DNA from: RGIG2094 sp045660065
GTDB taxonomy: Bacteria > Bacillota > Clostridia > RGIG6154
Length of the DNA stretch: 5,467 nt
Direction of reading: 5' to 3'
NCBI GenBank assembly: GCA_045660065.1
Contig: JAZRDC010000066.1
Span: 1-5,467 of the forward strand
Shown here piece after piece: positions 1 to 5,467 of this stretch. Both the position numbers and the translations under genes were made by a program. Each line of letters opens with the position of its first letter. The stretch's first letter is position 1. The notes under the pieces are model-generated. The model made no database searches, had not been told where the DNA came from, and was given only the letters and a program-made list of their open reading frames with translations.

Positions 1-1294
1 TCAGCCAATGGCAGGTGTAAAAGTAAGTAAAATTGTTAATCTTGCAGATGATATTGCTTTAAACCTCGCTGCACAGGGTGTAAGAATTGAGGCCCCAATC
101 CCGGGTAAAGCCGCGATAGGAATTGAAGTTCCAAACAATGACATTGATATGGTTTCCATGCGTGAAGTTATTGACTGTGAAGAATTTAAAAATCACCCTT
201 CAAAACTTGCAGTAGCACTTGGAAAAGATATCAGTGGTGCTCCTATAATTATTGATTTGGCAAAAATGCCACACTTACTCATCGCAGGTGCTACCGGTTC
301 AGGTAAAAGTGTATGTATTAACTCTATTATCACCAGTATTATGTATAAAGCAAATCCAAATGAAGTTAAACTTTTGCTTATTGACCCTAAAGTTGTAGAA
401 CTTAAAGTATATGACGGTATTCCTCATTTGGACACACCTGTTGTTACAAAAGCAAAAAAAGCTGCCGGCGCATTATCCTGGGCAGTAACTGAAATGATGA
501 AACGTTACGATATGTTTTCTGAAGCGAAGGTCAGAGACATAAAAGGCTATAACTCATATGCCGCTGAAAAAGGGCTTCGCCAGATGCCGCAAATTGTTAT
601 AATTATCGATGAATTGGCAGACTTAATGATGGTTGCACCGAATGAAGTAGAAGATTCTATCTGCAGACTGGCACAGCTTGCCCGTGCAGCAGGAATGCAT
701 CTTGTCATCGCAACTCAAAGACCTTCTGTTAATGTTATCACCGGTATCATCAAGGCAAACATTCCATCAAGAATTGCTTTTGCAGTATCTTCACAAGTTG
801 ATTCAAGAACAATATTGGATATGTCAGGTGCCGAAAAACTTTTAGGCAGAGGTGATATGCTTTACCATCCGGTAGGTTCTGCGAAACCAAAACGCATCCA
901 AGGAGCTTTTGTCTCAGATGCGGAAGTTGAAAAATTAGTAGCATTTGTTAAAAATAATGCTTGTGCACACTACAATCACGATATTGATGAACACATTGCC
1001 AAGCATGAACAAACCGAACATGAAAAAACTGAAATCAACGATCCTGGTGACAACGATGAACTTTTGCCAAAAGCTATTGATATTATTATGGAAATCGGTC
1101 AAGCATCTACTTCCATGATACAAAGGAAATTAAGTGTTGGTTATGCTCGTGCAGGAAGAATTATGGACCAAATGGAAGAACGTGGTATCGTCGGCCCTTC
1201 TGAAGGAAGTAAACCAAGACAAATTTTGTTAACTAAAGATCAGTATCTTGAGTTAAAGGCCACCGGAATATTTGAAGAACCAAAAAAATACTAA
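1..1294 (+). CDS. spoIIIE/ftsK: DNA translocase SpoIIIE/FtsK, C-terminal part (5' truncated by the window edge)
   Basis: This is a membrane-anchored, ATP-driven double-stranded DNA pump. The family clears chromosome from the division septum and, in spore formers, drives it into the forespore. The frame is open to the left edge, and the ATG at position 8 sits inside the conserved stretch GVKVSKIVNL, so the true start and the N-terminal membrane domain lie outside the window. Numbering from that Met, the RecA-like motor has Walker A GATGSGKS at residues 94-101 (287-310), Walker B ending IIIDELADL with Asp201, and the ATQRPSVNVITG motif near residue 238. A charged His/Glu-rich linker (about 325-347) leads to the DNA-reading gamma winged helix (about 349-415, with YARAGRIMDQMEERGIVGP). 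The 430 or so visible residues fit the C-terminal half of a 750-800-residue protein. The family is certain. SpoIIIE versus a vegetative FtsK cannot be settled without the N-terminus, although the sporulation neighbour spoIVA favours a sporulation role. Confidence 0.96.
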   Translation, partial: QPMAGVKVSKIVNLADDIALNLAAQGVRIEAPIPGKAAIGIEVPNNDIDMVSMREVIDCEEFKNHPSKLAVALGKDISGAPIIIDLAKMPHLLIAGATGSGKSVCINSIITSIMYKANPNEVKLLLIDPKVVELKVYDGIPHLDTPVVTKAKKAAGALSWAVTEMMKRYDMFSEAKVRDIKGYNSYAAEKGLRQMPQIVIIIDELADLMMVAPNEVEDSICRLAQLARAAGMHLVIATQRPSVNVITGIIKANIPSRIAFAVSSQVDSRTILDMSGAEKLLGRGDMLYHPVGSAKPKRIQGAFVSDAEVEKLVAFVKNNACAHYNHDIDEHIAKHEQTEHEKTEINDPGDNDELLPKAIDIIMEIGQASTSMIQRKLSVGYARAGRIMDQMEERGIVGPSEGSKPRQILLTKDQYLELKATGIFEEPKKY

Positions 1295-1319
1295 TTCTTT
1301 ACTTTAATATAACAAAAAT

Positions 1320-1340
1320 TCCGCCCTGAAAATGGGCGGA
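1320..1340. terminator. bidirectional intrinsic terminator between spoIIIE/ftsK and spoIVA
   Basis: A perfect 7-bp GC-rich stem (TCCGCCC / GGGCGGA) encloses a 7-nt loop (TGAAAAT). It lies between two convergent genes, 25 bp after the translocase stop and 7 bp after the spoIVA stop. Read on the minus strand the hairpin is followed by ATTTTTGTT, a fair U-tract. Read on the plus strand it is followed by the weaker TATTTTAC. It should therefore end spoIVA transcripts better than translocase transcripts, but it can plausibly serve both. Confidence 0.85.
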
Positions 1341-1347
1341 TATTTTA

Positions 1348-2820
1348 CTATAAAATTATACAAATTAAGCCTCCGCTACCCTCGTTTACAATTTTCTGTA
1401 AAGTTTCCTGCAAACGCATTTGCGCATCGTCCGGCATTCTGTATAATTTATTATGTAGTCCTTCGTTTACAAGTTCGTGCAAAGATTTACCAAATATGTT
1501 TGTTCCCCATATTTTTTTAGGATCAACTTCAAATTCCTGCAGAAGATATTTAACCAAATCTTCCGATTGTTTTTCTGTTCCGACAATAGGTGAAACCTCT
1601 GTTTCTATATCTGCCCGGATCATATGGATAGATGGTGCTGACGCTTTCAATTTAACGCCATATCTACCGCCCTGCTTAACAATCTGAGGTTCTTCCAAAA
1701 CTAACTCATCGATTGTAGGCGAAACTATTCCATAGCCTTTTCTGTTTACTTCTGAAAGTGCAAAAGAAATTTTGTCATATTCTTTTTTAATTTGCGATAA
1801 CTCGGACAAAATACTCACTAAACTTTCCTGCCCTGTTATTTCAAATCCTGATGTTTCACCTAAAATTTCATAAAATAATTTCTCTTGAGTATTAATTTTT
1901 AATGTAGCACTCCCTTTGCCCAAATCTACATTTTCAATTAAGCAGTCAGATACTACATCATATTCCTTTAAAATATCCCCAATATTCTTAATGTCACGAA
2001 TACGATTAATGCTATTAAGAGATTTCTTTATTTGTTCGGTTATACCATTGCAAAGCCAATGGTCGTCAACCAGACAGTCAACCCATTCAGGTAACTTAAT
2101 CTTTATTTCCTGAACAGGAAATTCTTTAAGTACACTTCCTATTATTGAATTAATGTCCGTTTCGTTAAGTTCCTGGCAATTTATTGCAACAACTGTTGAA
2201 TCATATTTTTGTTCAAGTTTGCTTTTAAGTTTGATAGAATTATTACAAGTTGGATCAGCACAATTGAGCAAGATCACAAAAGGTTTATTGAGAGTTTTCA
2301 GTTCTTTTACAACTCTTTCCTCCGCTTCGATATAATCTTCGCGTGGTATTTCAGTAAAACTGCCATCAGTTGTTACAACAAGCCCTATTGTAGAATGTTC
2401 AGATATAACTTTTTTTGTGCCGATTTCAGCAGCCTCAACAAACGGAATTTCTTCATCATACCAAGGTGTAGTCACCATTCTTGGAGCTTCGTTCTCGGTG
2501 TGTCCCATTGCAGAATTTACAACATAACCTACACAATCTATCATCCTGACATTCAGAGTAGCATTATTTTCAATATTTATTCTAACTGCCTCATCAGGAA
2601 TAAATTTGGGTTCTGTTGTCATAATGGTTTTTCCGGCAGAACTTTGTGGCAACTCGTCTATTGCCCTTTCTCTTTTATAATCATCTGCTATATTGGGTAA
2701 AACCAGTTCTTCCATAAATTTCTTAATAAATGTGGATTTGCCTGTTCTCACGGGGCCCACGACTCCAATATAAATATCCCCATTAGTTCTTGACGAAATA
2801 TCGTTATAAATGTTATTCAT
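1348..2820 (-). CDS. spoIVA: stage IV sporulation protein A (spore-coat basement layer ATPase)
   Basis: SpoIVA is made in the mother cell, is recruited to the forespore outer membrane by SpoVM, and polymerises irreversibly on ATP hydrolysis to form the platform for the spore coat. The 490-residue product is nearly the length of Bacillus subtilis SpoIVA (492), and motif positions are offset by only two residues. Walker A is GPVRTGKS (residues 22-29, Lys28). The paired sensor threonines sit in TIMTTEPKF (Thr68, Thr69). The Walker B region is VRMIDCVGY (Asp95). The G4-like position reads LLNCADP (186-190 region) instead of the GTPase signature NKxD, as expected for a TRAFAC-fold protein that uses ATP. 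The N-terminal ATPase spans about 1-235, the middle domain about 240-395, and the C-terminal domain ends in the characteristic GSGGLICIIL, so the gene is complete. The ATG at 2820 has GGGAGG (2831-2836) 10 nt upstream. A sigma-E-like promoter precedes it, and a shared terminator follows its TAG. Confidence 0.98.
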   Translation of the reverse strand: MNNIYNDISSRTNGDIYIGVVGPVRTGKSTFIKKFMEELVLPNIADDYKRERAIDELPQSSAGKTIMTTEPKFIPDEAVRINIENNATLNVRMIDCVGYVVNSAMGHTENEAPRMVTTPWYDEEIPFVEAAEIGTKKVISEHSTIGLVVTTDGSFTEIPREDYIEAEERVVKELKTLNKPFVILLNCADPTCNNSIKLKSKLEQKYDSTVVAINCQELNETDINSIIGSVLKEFPVQEIKIKLPEWVDCLVDDHWLCNGITEQIKKSLNSINRIRDIKNIGDILKEYDVVSDCLIENVDLGKGSATLKINTQEKLFYEILGETSGFEITGQESLVSILSELSQIKKEYDKISFALSEVNRKGYGIVSPTIDELVLEEPQIVKQGGRYGVKLKASAPSIHMIRADIETEVSPIVGTEKQSEDLVKYLLQEFEVDPKKIWGTNIFGKSLHELVNEGLHNKLYRMPDDAQMRLQETLQKIVNEGSGGLICIIL

Positions 2821-2874
2821 TAAATTTATTCCTCCCGAACAATCTTTTTTTAATATATATGCTTTAAATTTTTT

Positions 2875-2900
2875 TGTATGCTAATAAGGAAAATATATTG
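2875..2900 (-). promoter_or_regulatory. candidate sigma-E promoter of spoIVA
   Basis: Read on the minus strand, CAATATA (2894-2900) is followed by a 13-nt spacer and then CATACA (2875-2880). The known sigma-E consensus is roughly KMATATT, 13-15 nt, CATACANT, so the -10 core matches exactly and the -35 closely. The start site would be near position 2867, giving a leader of about 45-50 nt before the spoIVA ATG. Sigma-E control of spoIVA in the mother cell is established in Bacillus subtilis. Its operation here is inferred from the motif and its position. Confidence 0.75.
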
Positions 2901-2929
2901 TTGACAAATATTTCAAAATATAATAAAAT
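2901..2929 (+). promoter_or_regulatory. candidate sigma-A (housekeeping) promoter of the rubrerythrin gene
   Basis: A perfect -35 hexamer TTGACA (2901-2906) is followed by a 17-nt spacer and TAAAAT (2924-2929). A better -10 sequence, TATAAT at 2919-2924, overlaps it but is only 12 nt from the -35, so it is less likely to pair with it. With the 17-nt arrangement the transcript would start near 2936, at the edge of the ribosome binding site AAAGGAG (2936-2942), which is 8 nt from the ATG. The 5' leader would then be only about 15 nt. The -35 directly abuts the -35 of the divergent spoIVA promoter. Confidence 0.75.
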
Positions 2930-2950
2930 TTATGTAAAGGAGATGATATT

Positions 2951-3493
2951 ATGAGTAATAATCCATATAGTGGAACAAAAACTGAAAAAAATCTTTGGGA
3001 AGCATTTGCAGGTGAATCACAAGCAAGAAACAAATATACATATTTTGCTTCTGTTGCTAAAAAAGCAGGCTATGAACAGATCGCCGAGTTGTTTTTAAAA
3101 ACTGCTGACAATGAAAAAGAACACGCAAAACTTTGGTTCAAAGAATTAGGTGAATTGGGAGATACTGCCGCAAATCTTCTTCACGCAGCAGAAGGAGAAA
3201 ATGGTGAGTGGACAGAAATGTATGCGCGAATGGCAAAAGAAGCCGAAGAAGAAGGCTTTACCGCTTTAGCTGCTAAATTCAGAGGTGTGGCAGCAATTGA
3301 AAAATCTCACGAAGAAAGATATCGCGCATTATTAAACAATGTTGAAAAAGAAACTGTTTTTGCAAAAGATGATTCTATTGTTTGGGAATGCAGAAACTGC
3401 GGTCATATGGTCGAAGGAAAAAATGCCCCTAAAGTATGCCCTGTTTGCAATCATCCACAGAGTTATTTTGAAGTAAGAAAAGAAAATTACTAA
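2951..3493 (+). CDS. rbr: rubrerythrin (di-iron peroxidase with C-terminal rubredoxin domain)
   Basis: Rubrerythrins reduce hydrogen peroxide to water in the cytoplasm of anaerobes, taking electrons through a rubredoxin-type iron centre. The 180-residue product has both domains. The ferritin-like four-helix bundle (about 10-135) carries the expected carboxylate and histidine ligands: Glu22 in FAGESQARNKY, Glu55 and His58 in NEKEH, Glu83 and Glu86 in GENGEW, and Glu117 with His120 in IEKSHEERY. The rubredoxin domain (about 143-177) has the two knuckles CRNC (147-150) and CPVC (163-166), which bind one iron. Compared with the 191-residue Desulfovibrio vulgaris protein, the loop between helices two and three is shorter, which I believe is common in Firmicute versions. 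The start is fixed by AAAGGAG 8 nt upstream. The gene appears monocistronic, with its own promoter and a strong hairpin 5 nt after its TAA. All key residues are present, so it should be active. Confidence 0.97.
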   Translation: MSNNPYSGTKTEKNLWEAFAGESQARNKYTYFASVAKKAGYEQIAELFLKTADNEKEHAKLWFKELGELGDTAANLLHAAEGENGEWTEMYARMAKEAEEEGFTALAAKFRGVAAIEKSHEERYRALLNNVEKETVFAKDDSIVWECRNCGHMVEGKNAPKVCPVCNHPQSYFEVRKENY

Positions 3494-3498
3494 AAAAC

Positions 3499-3520
3499 AA
3501 GCGAACCGTTTGGTTCGCTT
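3499..3520. terminator. bidirectional intrinsic terminator between rbr and galE
   Basis: A perfect 9-bp stem (AAGCGAACC / GGTTCGCTT) closes a GTTT tetraloop. It is followed by ATTTTTTAC on the plus strand and by GTTTTTTAG when read on the minus strand, so the U-tract is equally good in both directions. It begins 5 nt after the rubrerythrin stop and 9 nt beyond the galE stop, serving both convergent genes. Confidence 0.93.
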
Positions 3521-3529
3521 ATTTTTTAC

Positions 3530-4543
3530 TTAATTTTTATATCCGTTAGGATTTTGTGTTTGCCATTTCCATAAATCACGGCACATATCTTCTAAAGTAT
3601 GAGTTGCTACAAATCCTAATTCATCTTTTGCTTTAGCAGGGTCTGCATAACAACTTGCAATATCACCAGGTCTGCGATCTACAATTTTATATTTTACATC
3701 AACACCGCTTGCTTTAGAAAAAGCCTTAACCATATCTAAAACACTATACCCTGTTCCTGTACCCAAATTATAAATCACAACACCTACATCGTTTTTAATC
3801 TTATCCAATGCTTTCAAATGACCGTTTGCCAAATCCACAACATGGATATAATCTCTGACACCTGTTCCGTCTTTTGTATCGTAATCTCCGCCAAAAACTG
3901 ACAACTGTTCAAGTTTTCCAATGGCAACTTGTGAAATATATGGCATAAGATTGTTAGGGATTCCTGAAGGGTCTTCACCAATTTTACCACTTTCGTGTGA
4001 ACCAACAGGATTGAAGTATCTTAAAATTGCAATATCCCATTCATTATCAGATTTATAAATATCTTTAAGAATGTATTCAATCATAAGTTTTGTCTGACCG
4101 TATGGATTGGTTGCTGAAAGTGGAAAATCTTCTTTAATCGGTACAGTATGAGGATCACCATAAACAGTTGCAGAAGAACTGAATACAAGTTTTTTAACAC
4201 CGTGTTTTGACATAATATCGCACAAATTAAGTGTTCCTGTGATATTATTGTGATAATATCTGATAGGAATTCTTACGCTCTCGCCTACAGCTTTCAAACC
4301 TGCAAAATGAATTACAGCATCAAATTTGTTTTCTTCAAATACTTTGTTTGTTGCTTCGTAATCAAGCAAGTCAACCTTGTAAAATTTAACTTTTTTTCCT
4401 GTAATTTCTTCAACACGTGCCAAAGAAACTTCACAACTATTGTCAAGATTATCTAAAACAGTAACATCATATCCGGCTTCTAAAAGTAAAACGCAAGTAT
4501 GGCTACCTATGTAACCTGCACCGCCAGTAACTAAAATATTCAT
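3530..4543 (-). CDS. galE: UDP-glucose 4-epimerase
   Basis: GalE interconverts UDP-glucose and UDP-galactose with tightly bound NAD+, in the Leloir pathway and to supply galactose for surface polysaccharides. The protein is a cytoplasmic extended short-chain dehydrogenase/reductase. From the ATG at 4543 it has 337 residues, against 338 in Escherichia coli. The N-terminus has the Rossmann motif GGAGYIGSH (Gly7, Gly10, Gly13). Asp31-Asn32 follow for the adenosine ribose. The active site has the FSSSATVYG serine (Ser123/124) and Tyr148-xxx-Lys152 in NPYGQTK. Further family signatures are RYFNPVGSH (175-183) and GVRDYIHVVDLA (228-239). The frame stays open upstream to 4645, but those extra 34 codons overlap the preceding gene and lack family similarity, while a perfect TAAGGAGG lies 5 nt before the chosen ATG. 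It is the last gene of the cinA-ppi-galE run, 10 bp after its neighbour. Cys298 occupies the substrate-gate position, suggesting that UDP-N-acetylhexosamines may also be accepted. Confidence 0.97.
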   Translation of the reverse strand: MNILVTGGAGYIGSHTCVLLLEAGYDVTVLDNLDNSCEVSLARVEEITGKKVKFYKVDLLDYEATNKVFEENKFDAVIHFAGLKAVGESVRIPIRYYHNNITGTLNLCDIMSKHGVKKLVFSSSATVYGDPHTVPIKEDFPLSATNPYGQTKLMIEYILKDIYKSDNEWDIAILRYFNPVGSHESGKIGEDPSGIPNNLMPYISQVAIGKLEQLSVFGGDYDTKDGTGVRDYIHVVDLANGHLKALDKIKNDVGVVIYNLGTGTGYSVLDMVKAFSKASGVDVKYKIVDRRPGDIASCYADPAKAKDELGFVATHTLEDMCRDLWKWQTQNPNGYKN

Positions 4544-4548
4544 AGTAA

Positions 4549-4556
4549 CCTCCTTA
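4549..4556 (-). promoter_or_regulatory. galE Shine-Dalgarno sequence fused to the upstream stop codon
   Basis: Read on the minus strand, TAAGGAGG contains the TAA stop of the isomerase gene (4554-4556) and runs straight into GGAGG, 5 nt before the galE ATG at 4543. It is a near-perfect match to the 16S rRNA 3' end. It decides the galE start, and its placement points to termination-reinitiation coupling between the two genes. Confidence 0.9.
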
Positions 4557-5024
4557 GATTTCTCTGATAGATTCAATAATCTGATCCTGAATTGGTCTGT
4601 CCATGTAATTACATTCAGTTGCAGCAATCTCATCCAACACTTCAAAACCTTCTACAAGTTTTCCAAATGCAGCATAACTTCCATCAAGATGTGGTGCATC
4701 CATGTGCATAATAAAGAATTGTGAACCTGCTGAGTTAGGGCTTTGTGAACGAGCCATAGAAATCACACCACGAGTGTGTTTTAAATCATTCTTAATACCA
4801 TTGGCTGCAAATTCGCCAACAATAGAATATCCGGGGCCACCCATTCCGCTGCCTTCAGGACATCCGCCCTGAATCATAAATCCTTCGATAACTCGATGAA
4901 AAATCAAACCATCGTAAAACTTCTTATTAACCAAAGATAAAAAGTTTTCAACAGTTTTAGGAGCAATTTCCGGATAAAGCTCCAATTTCATTTCTTTTCC
5001 GCTTTTCATTTTAATGCAAATCAT
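4554..5024 (-). CDS. ppiB: cyclophilin-type peptidyl-prolyl cis-trans isomerase
   Basis: Cyclophilins catalyse cis-trans isomerisation of Xaa-Pro bonds and assist protein folding. There is no signal peptide, so this one is cytoplasmic. From the ATG at 5024 the product is 156 residues, a complete single-domain cyclophilin. Signatures in order are IFHRVIEGFMIQGG (41-54; Arg44, Phe49 and Gln52 match human CypA Arg55, Phe60 and Gln63), GMGGPGYSI (60-68), GSQFFIM (100-106; Phe104 matches Phe113), and HLDGSYAAFG (112-121). The CypA Trp121 position is His112, so cyclosporin affinity is probably low. An alternative ATG at 5033 would touch the ribosome binding site with no spacing, whereas 5024 has AGGAAAGG at a 9-nt spacing, so I chose 5024. 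The gene overlaps the cinA stop by 14 bp and ends 10 bp before galE, in an apparent operon. The gene symbol is by family resemblance to bacterial PpiB. Confidence 0.95.
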   Translation of the reverse strand: MICIKMKSGKEMKLELYPEIAPKTVENFLSLVNKKFYDGLIFHRVIEGFMIQGGCPEGSGMGGPGYSIVGEFAANGIKNDLKHTRGVISMARSQSPNSAGSQFFIMHMDAPHLDGSYAAFGKLVEGFEVLDEIAATECNYMDRPIQDQIIESIREI

Positions 5025-5467
5025 TTGTAACATCCTTTCCTAATATAATAAGTCTTGCTATATTTAAGGCATTACATGCCGCAAGTTCTCTGTTTTTGTT
5101 TCTGTCGCCTTTAAAAATAAATTTATAGGCTTTTACAATATCCTTATAACAAACTCCAATATATGTTAATCCAAGAGGTTTTTCTGCAGTTTCGCCCGTT
5201 GGTCCTGCTATACCTGTTACGGATATGCCAATATCAGCCCCACTCTTATTTTTAACACCTTTTGCCATTTCAATGGCAACCTGACTGCTGACAGCACCAT
5301 ATTCATCCAAGGTAGCACTATTAACACCTAACAATCTGTTTTTTGCTTCATTTGAATAAGTTACATAACTTTCGCAAAGCACATCAGATGCACCGGAAAT
5401 TTCACCAATCTTTGAAACAATCAACCCCGCAGTGCAAGATTCAGCAAATGAGATTTTCAAATTATTA
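5011..5467 (-). CDS. cinA/pncC: CinA C-terminal domain / nicotinamide-nucleotide amidase (5' truncated by the window edge)
   Basis: This domain deamidates nicotinamide mononucleotide to nicotinate mononucleotide, feeding a by-product of NAD-dependent DNA ligase back into NAD synthesis. The visible part is about 151 residues. Numbering from the codon at 5460, motifs are FAESCTAG (5-12, with the family's conserved Ser8; the usual form is AESCTGG), SYVTYSNEAKNRLLGV (31-46, with conserved Lys40), GAVS (55-58), ISVTGIAGPTGE (79-90) and EKPLGLTYIGV (93-103), then GDRNKNRELA. The TTG at 5460 falls within the conserved strand just before AESCT, and the frame is open to the edge, so the gene starts outside the window. 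It could be a full-length CinA with an N-terminal molybdopterin-binding-like domain, or a stand-alone PncC of about 160 residues. The sequence shown cannot decide this. The 3' end overlaps the cyclophilin gene by 14 bp. Confidence 0.93.
   Translation of the reverse strand, partial: NNLKISFAESCTAGLIVSKIGEISGASDVLCESYVTYSNEAKNRLLGVNSATLDEYGAVSSQVAIEMAKGVKNKSGADIGISVTGIAGPTGETAEKPLGLTYIGVCYKDIVKAYKFIFKGDRNKNRELAACNALNIARLIILGKDVTNDLH
5034..5041 (-). promoter_or_regulatory. Shine-Dalgarno sequence of the cyclophilin gene, inside cinA
   Basis: AGGAAAGG on the minus strand lies 9 nt upstream of the ATG at 5024 and directly touches the in-frame ATG at 5033. The spacing therefore favours the inner start. 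The site lies within the last codons of cinA, whose stop is at 5011-5013, so ribosomes finishing cinA pass through this initiation region. Confidence 0.75.

Noticed and set aside
8..10. ATG as the start of the translocase gene
   Set aside because: It lies inside the conserved motor-domain sequence leading into GVKVSKIVNL, the frame is open to the edge, and no ribosome binding site is visible, so the gene is truncated and does not start here.
2209..2700. 163-codon open frame on the plus strand
   Set aside because: It is fully antisense to spoIVA, rich in Phe, Ile and Cys as expected from a reversed reading of AT-rich coding DNA, and matches no family I recognise.
2919..2924. TATAAT as the -10 element paired with TTGACA
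   Set aside because: The spacer would be only 12 nt. TAAAAT at 2924-2929 gives the standard 17 nt.
2917..2932. PerR-like operator over the rubrerythrin promoter
   Set aside because: PerR control of rubrerythrin is plausible from clostridial biology, and ATATAAT resembles one half-site of TTATAATNATTATAA, but the second half matches at only about three of seven positions in very AT-rich DNA.
4544..4645. 34-codon N-terminal extension of galE
   Set aside because: It would overlap the cyclophilin coding region, precedes the canonical MNILVTGGAGYIG start, and has a far worse start context than the ATG at 4543 with TAAGGAGG.
5458..5460. TTG as the start of cinA/pncC
   Set aside because: It falls in the first conserved strand of the domain, only six residues before ESCT, where family members have at least 15-20 more residues. 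The frame continues to the edge.

Overview
The window looks like chromosomal housekeeping and sporulation DNA from a low-GC, endospore-forming, anaerobic Firmicute, probably of the class Clostridia. Three things support this. Two genes belong to the sporulation programme (a SpoIIIE/FtsK-type DNA translocase and SpoIVA). A two-domain rubrerythrin is typical of anaerobes. The non-coding DNA is very AT-rich, with strong AGGAGG-type ribosome binding sites. I cannot name a genus.

Layout from left to right. (1) Positions 1-1294, plus strand: the C-terminal part of a SpoIIIE/FtsK DNA translocase, cut by the left edge. (2) Positions 1320-1340: a hairpin terminator shared with the convergent next gene. 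(3) Positions 1348-2820, minus strand: full-length spoIVA, the ATPase that builds the spore-coat basement layer. (4) Positions 2821-2950: a 130-bp divergent regulatory region. It holds a candidate sigma-E promoter firing left into spoIVA and a candidate sigma-A promoter firing right, with their -35 elements touching. (5) Positions 2951-3493, plus strand: rubrerythrin. (6) Positions 3499-3520: a second shared hairpin terminator. (7) Positions 3530-5467, minus strand: a tight three-gene run transcribed leftward as cinA/pncC (cut by the right edge), a cyclophilin-type peptidyl-prolyl isomerase, and galE. The first two genes overlap by 14 bp. The stop codon of the second is fused to the Shine-Dalgarno sequence of the third.

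The two sporulation genes act at different steps of the same process. SpoIIIE pumps the chromosome into the forespore, and SpoIVA then coats the forespore surface under mother-cell control. The sigma-E-like promoter in front of spoIVA fits that timing. Rubrerythrin is a peroxide-detoxifying enzyme with its own promoter. The cinA-ppi-galE run combines nucleotide repair or salvage, protein folding and sugar-nucleotide supply. These have no obvious common pathway, so the grouping may be only operon packing.

Every gene belongs to a well-known family, there is no non-coding stretch longer than about 130 bp, and I see no mobile element, CRISPR array, RNA gene or phage gene. I did not find a previously undescribed system. 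The points most worth checking are the abutting divergent promoters, the likely broadened substrate range of GalE, and the unusual gene order around cinA.
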